Below, piece after piece: positions 1-13,100 of a stretch of DNA of 64,000 nt; positions within the stretch are counted from its first letter, which is position 1, and each line of letters starts with the position of its first letter. A program made the translations under genes and the position numbers. Origin of the DNA: Kryptolebias marmoratus (taxonomy: Eukaryota > Chordata > Actinopteri > Cyprinodontiformes > Rivulidae); contig NC_051450.1 in the NCBI RefSeq assembly GCF_001649575.2, positions 791,296-855,295 of the forward strand. The letters are read 5' to 3'. Below the pieces are notes generated by a model. The model was given only the letters and a program-made list of their open reading frames with translations, ran no database searches and was not told where the DNA came from.

Positions 1-250
1 GGATGCCTCCTGGACGCCTCCCTGGTGAGGTGTTCCGGGCACGTCCCACCGGGAGGAGGCCCAGAGGAAGACCCAGGACACACTGGAGGGACTATGTTTC
101 TCGGCTGGCCTGGGAACGCCTTGGGATTCACCCGGAGGAGCTGGCCCAAGTGGCTGGGGACAGGGAAGTCTGGGTCTCCCTGCTTAGGCTGCTGCCCCCG
201 CGACCCAACCCCGGATAAGCGGAAGAGGATGGATGGATGGATGGATGGAT
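1..250 (+). mobile_element. 3' end of a non-LTR retrotransposon (LINE)
   Basis: The first frame reads RPRGRPRTHWRDYVSRLAWE, RLGIHPEELAQVAGDREVWV and SLLRLLPPRPNPG, the typical end of fish LINE ORF2 proteins. It is followed by ggataagcggaagaggatgg and a short GGAT tandem tail (about 229-250). The element is cut by the window edge. RTE/Rex3 type is likely, but the clade is not certain. Confidence 0.75.
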
Positions 251-1154
251 ATTAAGAAAATGTCTTTTATTTTTTATTACTTTTGCCAAACAATTATCTA
301 CATTGTGGCTGTGCACCAGCTGTGATTTTGCAGTCATCTCATTATCTTGTTAACAAATAAAATAATGAATAAAATACCAGAACTACACAAAATAACAACA
401 CATATATACTTTACAGGTGAATTATTAATTCTTGTGCCTTCACCTGATTGGTGGCTGATTCAACTCCTGACATTAAAATTTTTTTTTCAAAGCTCTTCTA
501 AGCTGCAGTGTATTTGCAAAGTCTCGCCTCTTTTACCCAAGTGTCATATACCAAGTGTGCTTTGGGATTTTAGAATAATTCTGATGTGGAAGGGAGTAGA
601 AGGCGTCCCAGTCCTAACTTTGTTTGATTTGTTTCTGAATAAAAATGTACAGAAGCAGACTGATTCAAATAAAGTATCCTTCAATTAAAATAATACTATC
701 AACACAAAAGGTTACAAGAAACAAAAAGACAAAAGAAAACATTGCACTTTTTACTGAGTGTAATATTTTAAGACAAACTTACTGAATCTTGACTTCATTT
801 GGACACCAAGTGTCTCTGTGGTGAGGTGTTTTGAACGTTCCACATGATCAAATTTTTTTCTGGAACAGTTGTTCCAAATGAATCAATCCATTTCTGCCAT
901 CACTAGCACAAAGGTAGCTGGCCTGCCCAGTTAATTAGCTCATTGAAGCAAACTTCTCCCTTCCTTCCCTGCATGTCAGATACTCAGCTACCACACCCAC
1001 TCAAAAATGTCTCCAACACTGGAAGAAACATGAATGACTTAACAGATTTTGAATGGGGCTGCACATGGTTTAGTTTAGGATAGTCTTTCTTTTCATGGAG
1101 AGGCCCTCGAATTTGGAACATTTTACTGACTGATTTTAGAGTTTTTGCCTCTCA
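251..1154. other. Intergenic, nothing recognised
   Basis: AT-rich DNA with no convincing gene or repeat. Confidence 0.4.
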
Positions 1155-1199
1155 GGTGTGTGTGTCTGTGTGTGTGGGGGTGTGGGTGTGTGTGTGTGA
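1155..1199. repeat. GT-rich simple repeat
   Basis: Imperfect (GT)n with G runs. Confidence 0.9.
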
Positions 1200-1204
1200 A
1201 AGCA

Positions 1205-1590
1205 CACATATGTTTGATGAGTTAGCAAAATACTTCCCAAACCACTGGACAGATGTTATTAAAACTCTCAGAAAGTAATCACTGGACATACATCTACAAC
1301 CGATTACCAACCAGTAGAACCTAGAAAACACAAAAATGTGTTCGAGGTGGTAGTAGCTAAGAGTCATCCCCAACACACATACTTGAGCACTACCAGATTG
1401 CATGGGATCTTTGCTTAAAAGTTTGGCATTGACTCCAGTTTGATAGCAGAATATCTCATGAGCCACTATGGATTTTATTGAAATTCGTAGAAGTTGATCA
1501 GTTAGATGTATATCATTCAATGTAAATCTACAAATCAAATCAACCCAATTCAAAATGGTTGCCAGGGTTAATTAACCTTGCCCAACACAA
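1205..1590 (-). repeat. Dispersed repeat family A, copy 1 (two tandem units)
   Basis: Reverse complement of a consensus that runs: inability-free block caagatgg(c/t), ttaatca-ttgtagatgtaca, tccaatgattactttctg, agtttcattaaa, tccagtggttcatgagatat, tttgctaacagacagac. Two units in a row are visible here (1205-1300 and 1440-1590). Confidence 0.7.
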
Positions 1591-3930
1591 ATATGAGTAT
1601 AAATTAGTCAAGTTTACAGATATGTTACTTCCTTGTTTGGTTATGTAGAAGATACCAGTGATGCTGTCGGGAACTTGAGCCCCACATCTCACAAGGGGAA
1701 CCCCCAAGTTTTACAATGACATCACACAATCTTCAAGGAGTTTCCCATCCTGACAGTGGGAGGTGGCCAGTGCCAGTCGGACAACGGGAGGAGGTGGGTG
1801 CCAGTCAGACAGGCGGTGCTTCTTCTATTGAAGGTCTGTATCTTAGGTGGTCCTCTTCAGAATGTTGACTGCAGTCGGTCACCAGACTTTGGGTTGTAAT
1901 TTTCACCAGGAGCTAAACTTACCACATCCATCCAACTTTCTTGTCCTTTGGGAAGCTGACAAGACACAGCTGTTGTTAGTTTTGGGTCAGTTTACACAGT
2001 TAATTACAAAGGATTGAACCATTTCAGCCTCACACTGCCAGTATTCACTCTTTACTGCCTTGTTTGTGTTCCTGTGTTTGGCACTTCATATGTCACACTT
2101 CGAGTGACCACTTGCTGAAGAGACCCTAATAAATTTTTCAATCTTTTATTATTAATTTTAAATTAGTGTAATTTTTTAAAATGACAGACTCTAAAAACAT
2201 ATACCTTTTATGACTGTCTTTTGATTTATGTTAGATTCAAAACACTTCATTTCACCTTTAAAAAATCCTAATCAGAGACGAGATAAGCCATTGAGCATTT
2301 GGCTAAAACTCATATGTACAAAGCATTGGTTGCATTGTTTTACTTTGTAACATTGTTCTTGATTGAAATAAATCAAAATGAATAAATATTTCCATCATAT
2401 TTCCTGTCTTGTATTTTATTGATGAAGTTTTTATCTTGATCAAATCTAGTATATAATATAGTATATTTTTTTATAGTAAAATATAGTATAATGTACACGT
2501 ATGCCCCAGCTGTACATCAACATTTGTTTGTGCATGTATATTGTGTGAAACTCTCCAACCAGATTCCCTGATATAAATAAAAATGTTGACAGAATGAATG
2601 CTGACATCCAGCACGGCTGTCTCCTCAGCATTCTGAGACACAGATGAAGGCTGATGTATTGGAGCAGAAACAGGATCTGTAGTGACACGTCTGTGACATC
2701 CACCTTTCTTGCACAGTTGTGGTCCACATCTAAAATGGCAACCAGCCATCCCACCCCCCTCTACCCCCTCCCCTTCTATAAATACCAACATATCCATTTG
2801 TGCAGTATTAGATCTGACTTGTAGGTTTACCAATCCTCTGATACAGACTTCATTCTTCTTTTTCATTATTCATCATTGTTCCTTTTTTACTGCAGGCATA
2901 GCCTTTCATTTAGTAACTTTTTACCTTCTTGAGCTTGACATTTACTTGAATGTAGATGATAATTGAAATGTGCTTTTTATTGATGTAAAATATCACTGAA
3001 GAACAATTGGGGTGTTGCTTATAGAGGTGATGACAATGACTCAGCTTCTTCTGTTTGGATATACCATATATAGAATCATTTCTTTTTTACAAAACATTCT
3101 TCTTTTAAATTTGACCACACAATTAATATAGTAACTTTCTATACAATTGTTATCCTTACTATTTCAGTATTATAGCGTCTTTTCTATATTATAGAAGATT
3201 ATTTCAGCCCCTTTGTATGTGTAATGTAAACATCAGCCTCGTGATGGAGACATTGAGACAAATTTTAAGTCCTCTATTTTCACTTTTTATTTATTTATTG
3301 TTCTCAGAAAGAATTTCTTGGAAATTCTGTCTTTCAGCAAAGGAAGTCGAGGCCAAGTCACAGCCTTGATTCAAAGGGTTTTTAGATAATCATTGAAGGA
3401 ATCCTAAAAATCATTCAGGAATCAGATATAACAGACATCTTGGAGCAAACATTAGAAGAATGTCTGTTTTCAAACTGTATAAGAGAAGAGAACCAGGATA
3501 AAACAAACAAACAAACAAAAAAACCATTAAAACTGCAGCCAGTGGATTATTAGGATCAACATGGCAACCACACACATTTGTCGGCACGCCCTGAAAGCAG
3601 CCTTTCTAGGACAGACAGACAGTAAAGCAGACTAAATAATAATCCTTAAACAGTTTAACTATAAGTCATACTGAAGAAATTCCTGAAAAGTAAATGGCAG
3701 AAGCAGCTGACATTTATCCATCTACAGTGTTTTATGTAGGAGTTATACCAAGTTAAAAAGACCCTTTACTTCCAGTTTTGAAGAGAGAATTCTGAACTCA
3801 AGTATTGTGGAAATCAATGAGAGTTTGAGTGAACATGTTCTGCACTCTGGAGGATATTTGAGAAATGGTCCTGTTGAAGTAAGAATGAAAGAAGACAAAA
3901 ATACCTACATTGTGATGGATAAACTGTAGA
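1591..3930. other. Intergenic, mostly unremarkable
   Basis: Contains a two-unit, about 30-bp tandem (1757-1815, gccagtcggaca / gccagtcagaca), a tttatttatttatt tract near 3288 and an aaacaaacaaac tract near 3505. No gene recognised. Confidence 0.4.
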
Positions 3931-3989
3931 AGAAGTGTATTGCAGGCCTATTCAACAAGCGGCATGTGGGCCAGATACAGCCCTTTTTT

Positions 3990-4485
3990 GTCATGGTGGT
4001 CGGAGAGAGTGGCGAACCCAATACGCAGACTCGAGAACAAGAAAACAAAAAGCTGACGGGGCAGCAAAAAAACTAATAACAAAAATACGGAGCAAGGCAA
4101 TAAAATGGCAAGGCAAGGTATGGGACTAAAACAGAGAGCATGGGCGATCAAAAGACAGGAAACGAGAGACAACGAACCAGTGAGAGAGTGGAGGAGATGA
4201 CCGGGTTTTAAACACAGGGGGTAATTAAGGTAAGTGGGCACAGGTGAGTGATACAACAGGTGAAGATGGGCTTGGCAGGAAGACAAGAGCTGACTGGGGA
4301 CAAGTGGATAATGACAAGAAACAAAGACAACAAGAACTAAACCAAAACCCAGATGACTGAATAATAAAATAAAAGAAACAATAAACCCAAACAGAAACAT
4401 AAAAGAAAACATGTCCCCTGAAAACAAAGCACCAAGACACAAATCGAAAACAAAAACATTTGAATTCATGACACTTTTTGACATT
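3990..4485 (-). repeat. LTR-like repeat family C, copy 1
   Basis: Its reverse complement shares ordered blocks with 56390-56790: gggtttattgtt, cacttgtcccc/cacttctcctc, ttaattacc, tttaaaacc(c/t)ggtcatctcc and gctgcc(c/a)cgtcagc-tttgttttct. The tttaaaa and the downstream pattern look like an LTR with a promoter, but paired LTRs are not seen. Confidence 0.5.
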
Positions 4486-4579
4486 TATTTGGTCCTCACA
4501 AAGCTGCCAGATTTCCAAGCTAATTTGTCTGATTATAATTTTAAAATATACATATCAGAGCTAGTTCAGTACTTAATGC

Positions 4580-5330
4580 TGATGTTGATGTGTCATCTTG
4601 AACTGAATTGACTTCAAATGTTAATCAGCTGTAGAGGTTCATCTAATGATTACCTTTTGGGAGTTTTTGTCAAATCCATCTTGTGGTTTGTAACAGACAA
4701 TCAAGGTTGATTCCATCAGTTCCATCAGTTAATGCAAAGGGTTTTAGGCAAATATTTTGTAGTATGTGCAGCACTCAGAGTATGTGTAGGGGATGGCTGT
4801 GAGCTAACCACTCCAAAGTTTAGCTCAGAATCTTTCAAATTAACTAAAATATAGTTTTTTTGTTTGTTTTCTAATGTCAGTTGACTATGGTGGCAATCTT
4901 GAACTAGGATGGCTTCAAAAGTTAATCAGTTGTAAATGGACATCCAATGACTAGTTTATGAAAGTTTCATTAAAGTCTGTCCATTGATTCACGAGATATT
5001 TTGCTAACAGACAGACAGAGTAATGGTAAGGTTTTAAACAAAGATCCTGCACATCCTGTTAGAAATCATATTATGTAGTTGGGATGAGTCTCAGCCCCTA
5101 CCACACCAGATTTTAGGTCAATTTGTGTAAAGCTGACTGAGTTATAGCTATTTTTGTGTTTTTTAAACATTACATTGTTGTGCCTACCAGCTTGAATAAA
5201 GTTGGCTCTAAAGTTAATCATTTATAGATGTATATGCAATGATTTCTGCAAGTTTCAATAAAATTTGTCCAGTGGTTCATGAGATATCTTGCTCACAGAC
5301 ACATGCACACAGACAAAAACATAATTGTCA
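4580..5330 (+). repeat. Dispersed repeat family A, copy 2 (three tandem units)
   Basis: The caatcttgaac, gttaatcagttgtaaatg, gaaagtttcatta, gagatattttgctaacagac blocks recur three times (about 4585-4700, 4880-5015, 5170-5310), each separated by a linking block about tcagcccc-accacacc and actgagttatagctattttt. Confidence 0.75.
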
Positions 5331-6149
5331 ATAAAACAAAGTTTATTGATACATAATCACATTCTCATTTTGTGGCAAAAGCTCCAAAAATCACAAACGC
5401 TCAACTACAAATGTAAAAAAAACAACCTGTAAAACATTGTTGCCATCAAGAAACCTTTTGGGCAGTTGTTTTTGTATTTTTTTTTAATCTGCATTGTACA
5501 ATCTACTGCTGCCAAGTCCCAGCACAGTGCTCACAGTGGAGCCATATGTTTTTATATATTCTTTGTACTGGTTTTTCCAAAGTTGGAGGAGAGGTAACAA
5601 GTTAAAAATCGAGAGAGAAAATGAAGGAATAACAGCTGAATGGTAATAAGGGTGCTTCAGTGCTTATGCATGACTCCTAACAATAGAGAAAAAAACAATA
5701 AAATAAATGCGCAGATTGTTAGACAAAGGCCTATTTTGTGGAGTCAGAAGACACAGATACATGTGTCCCAGAAAGAAGCACAAACCAGACAAAAACAAGG
5801 TGACCAAATGAGTCAAACACAAAAATCCCCGAAAGTCATTTTCAGTTAATAAAATGAGACAAAAACACCAGAATGGAGCCAAAAATACCCACAGATTAAT
5901 GCAAAACAAAACAAAACAAAAAAACCCCACATGAAATAAATGGATTCATATTAATAACTAAATCAAACATCATGTTTGAAGTCTGAACACAAATATGCAA
6001 AACAAAATGAACAGAAATAGAGATAAAATGAATAATATTGCTAAAAAATAAGGTCCCTATAATACTGTACACAGATGGTTGTATTTGTGGCCAGATGTTT
6101 GATGCTATAACTAAAATGGTAAAACATCTACGCAATTATTTTAAACAAC

Positions 6150-6213
<64 letters not shown>

Positions 6214-6780
6214 GTGACCATTGTTTGTCTGACCAAACATCTTAAAAGTTCAAACAATCCACTACTGAATGGGGGTTAGATTTCGTACGCAGGCAAAAGA
6301 AGTCCAATGTTCAATACTTGAAGATTGTGTTTGTTTATTTATCCAGTTGGCAAGTAAACAATACAAATCCAAACTTTCCCTTTGTTTCCTGCTCTACTCT
6401 GCACTGGTAAAAAATCATAGGCCGCACCTCCATTCCTTGCTGGTCCTATACCAGTCTCTATATTCCTATATTCATAGGAAATGGGCCCACAGTTCTTCCT
6501 GTCCTTCACCTGTTCTATAATTGACTTTATAACAATATAAAGTAAGCTAAGAATAAATGTGAAAAAAATTCAAAGTAATGAAGGTAACGAATAAATAGCT
6601 CCAACAATAATAATAATACCATTTTATTTAGTGTAATGCTGTCGTTGTTGTTATATCAGAGCAATACATCTGTGTAACAGTTGAGCTGATTAACCTTCCC
6701 CCAGCTGTTTGTTTTTCAGAATACACAATATTCTTTTAGAGAAACAGACAAAACTTTGTTTTACAATTAAATTCACACCT
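5331..6780. other. Upstream intergenic DNA of pfkp
   Basis: AT-rich and rich in A-runs, with an (ATA)n microsatellite (listed separately). No gene recognised. Confidence 0.4.
6149..6212. repeat. (ATA)n microsatellite
   Basis: About 21 perfect trinucleotide units. Confidence 0.97.
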
Positions 6781-7086
6781 CAACAACCAGTAAGAAGGAA
6801 CCACACACATTCTACCGCATAATCCGCCCACACACGAATTCTGCTGATCTGATTGGTTCTAACTCAAGCTGAGGCCACTATGCTAAGATTTGATCGGTCC
6901 ACCCGTACGCCAATCACTTTAGTCACGCTCATCAACCCGCTAGATGCGGAACTAGAAGAAAGAGAGCCGAGGGAGCTGAGGACAGTTGCCCTTCATCATT
7001 CCGGTACAGATTGTTCAACGAGTTTCAGCCTGCCTTTTGTAGTTTTTGCTTGATTTGGCGTGGATACAATCTGAACTGCCGAGAAA
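6780..7086 (+). promoter_or_regulatory. pfkp: pfkp promoter and 5' UTR region (TATA-less, CCAAT boxes)
   Basis: No TATA box is seen near the start. Two CCAAT-type boxes are present, an inverted one at about 6850-6855 (gattggtt) and a direct one at about 6909-6914 (gccaatca), in a stretch richer in CpG than the DNA upstream. The ATG at 7087 has a good Kozak context (A at -3, G at +4). The transcription start is not determined. Confidence 0.5.
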
Positions 7087-7180
7087 ATGGCAAAGCAAGA
7101 CAGCAAGAAAATATTCTTTGAAAACCTGTCGGGAGCGGGGAAAGCCATCGCAGTGCTGACGAGCGGAGGGGATGCTCAAG
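7087..7180 (+). CDS. pfkp: pfkp exon 1
   Basis: Codes residues 1-31 plus one base. It starts [20 protein letters not shown] and ends in the conserved [11 protein letters not shown]-binding loop. The donor is gtaaaa. The phase-1 junction completes Gly32 with exon 2. Confidence 0.95.
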
Positions 7181-10100
7181 GTAAAATTCACATACTCACA
7201 GATAGGTATTCACAGATAAATATACCCGAGTGTTAGTGCAGACAGACCCGTAGAGGGCGAAAATACACGCTGCGGTCAGTGTGCTGCTGATGTCTGGGAA
7301 GTAAATGTGGCTGTATTTTGTAATTATTTGATGTATTTAAAGCGTTAGGTCCAGCAGACAGTACAGTAATATTGCATTCATTCCATGAGGGCCGGTAGCT
7401 AGCTGCCATGCTAACATGACGCATCTTGTTTTCCGCCTTGAAGCATAATCAAACTCTGACTCTGAACAGCTGACGAAGATGTCAAGGTCAACCTGAGCCA
7501 TATTTTTTCTTTTCATTGGATTTACTCGAACGTTAATATCAGTGACTGGTTAGGGTCGTATATAGTTATCTCATCGTGTTAGCTAATTATGAGCAGGAAG
7601 TGTCAGCCTCCGGCGTACATGGCACCACGCCGCCGCTTGCCCTTCGACACGCAGCTCTGAGAAGCTGTGGTAAAACGCAGTGAGATGAGAGTTGAGGTTT
7701 CGGCAGCACAGTGCGGGCCGGCGGTGGGATGCCTGCATCCTGTGTACGTGATGAGCAGCACCCAGTCAGGCTGTACGTCAGAGAGGAAACTCTGGTCACG
7801 TGATCTACCGGCTCGTCTCTCATTGGCTGAAATAAATCCACGCTTAACACGAACAGATTCTAGTATATTTTTGTTGGAAACGTACCAGAAATAAGCCAGC
7901 TTTAAACTCAGAAAGCACATCTGGTACATCACAACACCAACTTATTGTATTCTTTTTTTTTTACTTATAATAATGGGAAATGCCTGCAAAATCCCTGATT
8001 TTTGTTCCGATTAACTACTGTAGAGAAAGAAAAGTATGTTTGTATACATAAATTGGTCAATTTGTCAGTTCAAGAGTGATTATTTTCTGGCTTTGAAACA
8101 TTAGAACACATGCATACAAGAAGAATAAAAAGGGGGAAAAATACATTGAGCAGACCCCAGAGCAAGTTGCATGCAGGGCATGGGCTGAGCGTAGGGATCA
8201 GAGGACATTGTGTAGCATTGGCTCAGTCTTTTTGCTCACTGTGCTGAAGAAAGGGCCATTCATGCAGAAGGAAAGACTTTAAAAGAAAAAAGACTTAAAA
8301 ACCTTGGAGATGAAAAATGAAAGATACTTCTCATGTTCTGAATCGGTGATTAAAGCCGAATGTGTATTTCTGCAGAGTTATGTAAGAAGATAACAGGTCA
8401 TGGGTTGCTGCACCGCACTGTTAATCCTCCGTTTGCTGTTTCCAATTAGTGCTATACTATACCTTATTTTTCTATATAACGTCTCCACAAAGCTGAACTC
8501 TCTTGTAACATTTTTAAAGTGGTGTTAAGCAGTTGTTCTCCACTCGTTTTGGAGTTTTTCTGTCTCCTGTCCTGATCCAGTGTTGCTTAGTAACAACACT
8601 GCAGCAGTCTACTGATTCCTGGGAATGTTGGTAGTTTAGAGCTCCTTAAGTCAGCCAAGTTCTGTTTTTCCTGTGGTGGGAAGCATCATCTTTTGTCCTC
8701 GCTGTCGGCATTCCTGCTTAAACTGGCGTTTTGACTTTCTGGTCACACAGCTGACTGTTTTTAGTTCACAAATTCACTTTGGTCCGGTAGCAGAGTGACT
8801 GAGAGGCTGTAGGAGGGAGGAGCTGAGAAACATTTTGTCCAAAAATGGCAGCACTAGTCTAATAAGAACAGGATGAACACAGAGAGTTAGATCTGCACAA
8901 GCACACATTGTCTAATGTAATTTTATAGCCTGCACAAAAGCAGCTGTCTGTTTAGAGTTGTTCTCATTAATTACATTCTCCCTTTTCTGCAGGAATGAAT
9001 GCTGCAGTACGCGCTGTAGTTCGAATGGGTCTATATGTGGGTGCCAAAGTTTATTTTATTCATGAGGTGAGCCTTCATAATTATTACTTATGTGACAACA
9101 CAAATAGCTTTTGCATGAATGCATCCATCCATTAGCTGTCAGAGGGTCTCTGGGTTCTACCCTGAGTGAACCCAGGAGGGCTTTTTCTATTTTATTAAGA
9201 ACGTGTTCTTGCCATGGATGGTTTTTGTACAGTCTGTACCATACATTTACAGAAACGGTTTGGACGTAGACATCAATAAATGGTCTGATAATTGGAAGAA
9301 AATGTGTAAATTTGAGTTGGAAAAAGTGTGTAGAAACCCTTGGACCTGAACTTGTTGCCAGGACGAACCACCCCGGCAGCCAGTTATCCAGCCATGTGGG
9401 ACACACTCACAGCCACTTGGAATTCCGAATTAGCCTCACATGCATAACTCTGGGAGAAAACCACAGCACGAACAGACCTTCCTAATGATCAAATTGTGCA
9501 TCATTGTGGTATCTCAGTTTCTGTGTTTAAATGCAGAAGTGGTTCTTTTCCTGCATCAGATGAATAACAGTTCTTGGGAAGTGAAAGCAGCGCTGCGATT
9601 CCAGTACATGTGTGCATGTGCTGACTTTGCGTGCTGTTACATAACTGACTTGAGGTCTCAGCAGATGCCTCATATGCCCCCCCTCCCCAGGCAGCGCAGC
9701 CCCATGGGTGTGTTCACACACAACACCACAGCATGAATGAGGATGGACAGACACCCTGAAACCTTTTAAGAACTGCACTGTTTAGCATTTAAATTATTCA
9801 TTTTGACTGAGTACACTCACAACACCCCAATTGTTATTCTTAGTGTTTGTTTGTCCTCTAAGCTCTGATAAGAACTTAGTGCATATATTCTCTTTTTCTT
9901 GCCTCAGGGATATCAAGGTATGGTGGACGGTGGGGACAACATACAGGAAGCCACATGGGAAAGTGTCTCCAGTATGCTACAAGTGGTACGTTCGTACTAC
10001 GAGCAGTGTATTTACACACATTTAATGCAGTTCTTTTAAGGCTTTTACAAACAGTTGCTCTGTCATTTGTAATCTTTTTTTTTTATTTTGATGTTATTAT

Positions 10101-13100
10101 TGCCAAATACAGTAAGTTGGAGAAGTATTCACTCCCTTGATATTATTTTTATCAGTTTATTATTTATCAGTTATTAATCAGTTATATCAATTATTACTTT
10201 ATAAGTAATTAATCTTCACAACATACTTCAGATTAATAAAGTTAAATAAATGTAAAAAGTGTAAAACTGTAAAATGGTGCATGCATAGGTTTTCAACCCA
10301 TCCACCCTCAATATCAGTATGTTGTATAGCCCCTTTTGCAGCAGTTACAGTAGCAAGGCTCTTTAAGTACGGCTCCATGATCTTGGTCCATCTAATCACT
10401 GGGATTGTTGTCCATTTTTCATCACCAAACTGCTGCAGCTCCTTTAAGTCATTTAGGTGCTGCTTGTATCCAACAATCTTTAAATCAAACCAGAGATTCT
10501 CTGTTGGACTGAGGTCTGATCTTTGACTATACCTCTGTCCCTGTCTCACATCTCTGGAAGACTCCAACAAGTTTCCCTCATAATTTCTGTATTTCGTTCC
10601 ATCCATCTTTCCTTCAACTCTGATCAGTTTTCTAGTCCCTGCTGATGGATCTCCATAGCATGATGCTGCTACCACCGTGCTTCACCATGCTTTGGTGTTC
10701 TCAGCATGTGGCTTCTGAAGGTAATATTTTGGGCTTCAGAGAAAAAGGGTGAATACATATGCACACACACCACTTTTCAGTTTTATATAATTTTTTGGAC
10801 TTATTGAAAACAATTTTGTTCCCCTCATTTATCTTCATTAATCTCAACAGTTGTGTCAGTCTATTACTTATAATCAAATTATCAATTTGATTTTGAATTT
10901 GAATCATATTGATCATTTAAATTTTAGGAAACAAAATAGAAAAAATATCAAGGGATTGTACACTTCTGAAGTCCACTGTAAGAAATGCATGTCATGTGAG
11001 TTAGAACATGATGCTGCATCTTTTCTCAGACAGCATTTGTTAATACTTGGTGTGTACAGGACCTTTTTTATTAAAGTGACACTGACTACACAAAAATGAG
11101 TTTTAAATGAAAATGTCAATTGGAGCCAAAGATACTTTTATTTGTTGTTTTTTTCCCTGCATTGTCATTAGGGTGGGACTGTTATCGGCAGCGCTCGCTG
11201 CAAAGACTTCCGGACCCACGAGGGGCGCCTGAAGGCGGCTCACAACCTTGTGCAACGCGGCATCACCAACCTGTGTGTGATCGGTGGAGACGGCAGCCTG
11301 ACTGGTGCCAATCTCTTCAGGGAGGAATGGAGTGGGCTGCTGACAGAGCTGGTGGAGCAAGGTAGTGTCTTTACACTGATTCTGTGTTTTTATTAGAAAC
11401 AATTAAAGTGAAATGTTTTGTTTTTGTCTTTATTCTGCATTAATTAATTTTCTTTAAGTTTGGATTGTGAAAGTACTGTAATGAGAGGAAAAACCTTTTG
11501 CCTTAAGGCCTATAACTCTTTGTATTTTTGTTTAGCTCACTAGTTTGTAATATTTTCAGTCACGTGGCATTATGGGATGATAAAGTCTATCAGGTTAAGT
11601 GCTTTTTTTTGCTCCCATTGCGTCCAAACGTTCCCATCTTTTAGGACTGATTGAAGCTGATGCTGTCCAGAGATATTCTGCCCTACACATCGTGGGGATG
11701 GTCGGCTCCATCGATAACGACTTCTGTGGAACTGACATGACGATCGGCACCGACTCTGCTTTGCACAGGATTATCGAGGTGGTGGATGCAATTATGACAA
11801 CCGCTCAGAGGTGAGAGGGATGATGGAGTGGAAGGACTCCAGTCTTTCTTGTTAAAAACAACAATTCTTTTCTAACTGGACTTCTTTTCTTTCAGCCACC
11901 AGAGAACGTTTGTGTTGGAGGTCATGGGCAGACACTGTGGGTAAGAATGACAAACTTAGTAACTCATCCAAAGATCTGATTTGCCATGGCAGAGGTGTAG
12001 ACTGTTATCACCTCTGTTTATCATCAAAACGTTGTGCTTGTGTGTGTTTTTGTAGCTACCTGGCCCTGGTGAGTGCTCTGGCTTGTGGTGCAGACTGGGT
12101 GTTGATTCCTGAGATGCCTCCAGAGGACGGCTGGGAGGAGAAGATGTGTCAGAAACTGTCAGCGGTAACTTAGTCAGATTTCCCCATTTTAAACCCACTG
12201 AACCACATGATAGCAGTATTTATTATGTCTAAATTTATTAACTCTTTCTACACAATTTTTGCTTTTGTTCAAGAAGATGGTTAAAAATTGTGTTATTGGA
12301 GAGAAGTAAAAGTCATGGGGAAAAAAAAAAAAAAGTCTACCATCTTTCACTTTTAGGGTTTTATGTATCAGAACATAATAAAATTGATCTATTTTTAACA
12401 AAAACACACAATACATTATTTATTAAACAAAATGACACCAAATCTGAAAAGCTGCGTGTGTAGGGAAGGAAAATTACATCCACTCTTTCTGCTGCCACAT
12501 GATTTCAGAGGTTCAGTATCAGCCAGGTGCTGCTGATCAAATGTATTAACTGATCATCATCACTCTGATCACCTCTATAAAAGGAGTTTTGTCAGTTTGC
12601 TGCTCTGGAGCAAACAGGTGTGTGTTAACACAATGCCAAGGTGGAAAGTTATCAGCAGTAAAGAAGTAACTGTTATTGTTCATCAATCTGAGAAGGGTTA
12701 AAGATCATTTCCAAAATATTTTAAGTCCATCATTCTACAGAGGGAAAGATTTTTCACAAGTGGAAAACATTTAAGACAGTCATTGAGTTGACCATTAACT
12801 CCTCTGTAGACCAAAGTGTTCCATTGTCAACTTTTAGGCCATCTGCCCAACAGCTGAAGCTCGGACCAAACTGTGTCATGACGTAACAGGACAAGTATCC
12901 CAAACACAGCAGCAAATCTACAACAGAACAGATCAAAAAGAAAAGAGTCAAGGCGTTGTAAAGGTCCAGTCAAAGTCAAGAATGTCACCGTGAATGAAAT
13001 GCTGTGGTGGAACCTTCAGAGAGCTGAACAGAAACAGATGTCTGCAGACCTCAACGAACTGAATCAATGTTGTAAAGTAAAGTGGGTCAAAATTCCTCTA

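Noticed and set aside
3948..4518. Minus-strand 178-codon hydrophobic open frame
   Set aside because: Coincides with the LTR-like family C repeat; the hydrophobic look comes from T-rich DNA.
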